From Muribaculaceae bacterium (lineage in GTDB: Bacteria > Bacteroidota > Bacteroidia > Bacteroidales > Muribaculaceae): 64,000 nt of DNA. This document shows positions 63,637 through 64,000 of this stretch, one piece after another (position 1 is the first letter of the stretch; each line of letters begins with the position of its first letter). The stretch lies in NCBI GenBank assembly GCA_009775365.1, contig VSPM01000002.1:43428-107427 (forward strand), read 5' to 3'. The notes under the pieces were generated by a model. That model searched no databases. It was not told the DNA's origin and saw only the letters and a program-made list of their open reading frames with translations. Both the position numbers and the translations under genes were made by a program.

Positions 63637-64000
63637 ATGTATCTGACCGATTTGACCGATGCTCAGAAGGAGTATATAAAAGGAACAATTCTCATGGACA
63701 ACTGGCGTAGCAAATATGATTTTTTTCTCATACTTGACGCGATAATCTACATAGATGTGAGCGGCTGCCAATGGCGACTGCTTCCGGAGGAATACCCCAA
63801 GTGGCAGACGGTCTATTACTATTTCAGGCGCAAACGATTGGAGATAGAAACGGCCTTCAGAGCCATGAAATCTTCCGGCTTCAACATCGAGGACACCCAT
63901 ATGCGTGATATGAACCGCATCGAAAGACTTGTCGCGATGGTCTGCATGGCTCTTGTATGGGCGTATCTCGTTGGTGAACATAAAGATATAAATATTAAAC
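63637..64000 (+). pseudogene. Chimeric transposase: IS5-type N-terminus joined to IS4-type C-terminus (runs off window)
   Basis: From ATG 63637 the frame is open to the window end. The first 60-65 codons (YLTDLTDAQ...GCQWRLLPEEYPKWQTVYYYF) are the N-terminal DNA-binding domain of IS5-family transposases. From about 63838 the sequence (EIETAFRAMKSSGFNIEDTH...ALVWAYLVGEH) is the C-terminal end of IS4-family transposases with the catalytic-type glutamate region. Both catalytic aspartates that should lie in between are absent, so the product cannot transpose. A deletion or recombination between two neighbouring insertion sequences explains it best. The 3' end is outside the window. Confidence 0.75.

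Noticed and set aside
63511..63981. Minus-strand 156-codon frame at the right edge
   Set aside because: It is the antisense of a clear transposase-like sequence on the plus strand.

Overview
The window looks like a chromosome segment of a gut-type Bacteroidales bacterium, probably Muribaculaceae or a close relative (family level is inference). The signs are: TAnnTTTG -7 promoter elements with TTTG-like -33 boxes; several secreted proteins ending in type IX secretion (T9SS)-like sorting domains; polysaccharide-degrading enzymes; and Bacteroidetes families such as GSCFA, BspA-type leucine-rich repeat and Omp28. Most of the window has moderate GC. A restriction-modification pair (about 48.9-51.0 kb) and parts of a surface-protein block (20.3-29.3 kb) are clearly AT-richer.

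Layout. 1-9.2 kb: carbohydrate enzymes (tail of a GH97-like enzyme, GH43, GH127, a CE1-like esterase, a GH13 enzyme) around a lone leuB. 9.5-19.9 kb: one compact operon with every enzyme of UMP synthesis (pyrC-carA-carB-pyrK-pyrD-pyrF-pyrE-pyrB), preceded by a leader that reads like a peptide-coupled attenuator. Its PyrB carries a C-terminal four-cysteine module like the zinc domain of the E. coli regulatory chain PyrI. 19.9-29.3 kb: a long structured leader followed by a beta-helix-like protein, a 1906-residue surface protein and an LRR surface protein. 29.5-32.8 kb, minus strand: an orphan vsr nuclease, a GSCFA protein and a PNGase F-like enzyme. 33.0-48.8 kb: a purine operon (purE-purL-purM-purN-purH-purD-folD-purB-purA-guaB-guaA) that makes IMP, AMP and GMP and supplies its own one-carbon enzyme; purF, purC and purK are not in the window.

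48.76-51.18 kb: a small AT-rich island with a YhdJ-like adenine methyltransferase and a probable restriction endonuclease. It lies exactly between the 3' end of guaA and a second copy of that 3' end, so it looks like an integration into the guaA hotspot without an integrase. 51.2-60 kb: a membrane protein, a CDF metal transporter, secreted and outer-membrane proteins, a YjiH-like gate protein, an Omp28-like protein, an NlpE-like lipoprotein and a GlsB-type membrane protein. 60-64 kb: a TPR-like sensor without a kinase, an RSH protein whose hydrolase site is intact but whose synthetase site is degenerate, and an in-frame chimera of two unrelated transposase families running off the end.

The two nucleotide operons dominate. 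Both start with a TAnnTTTG promoter, a leader containing a short ORF, and a hairpin plus T-run before the first gene, which suggests control by premature termination. I saw no tRNA, rRNA or CRISPR array. All family calls come from reading motifs; no database search was run.
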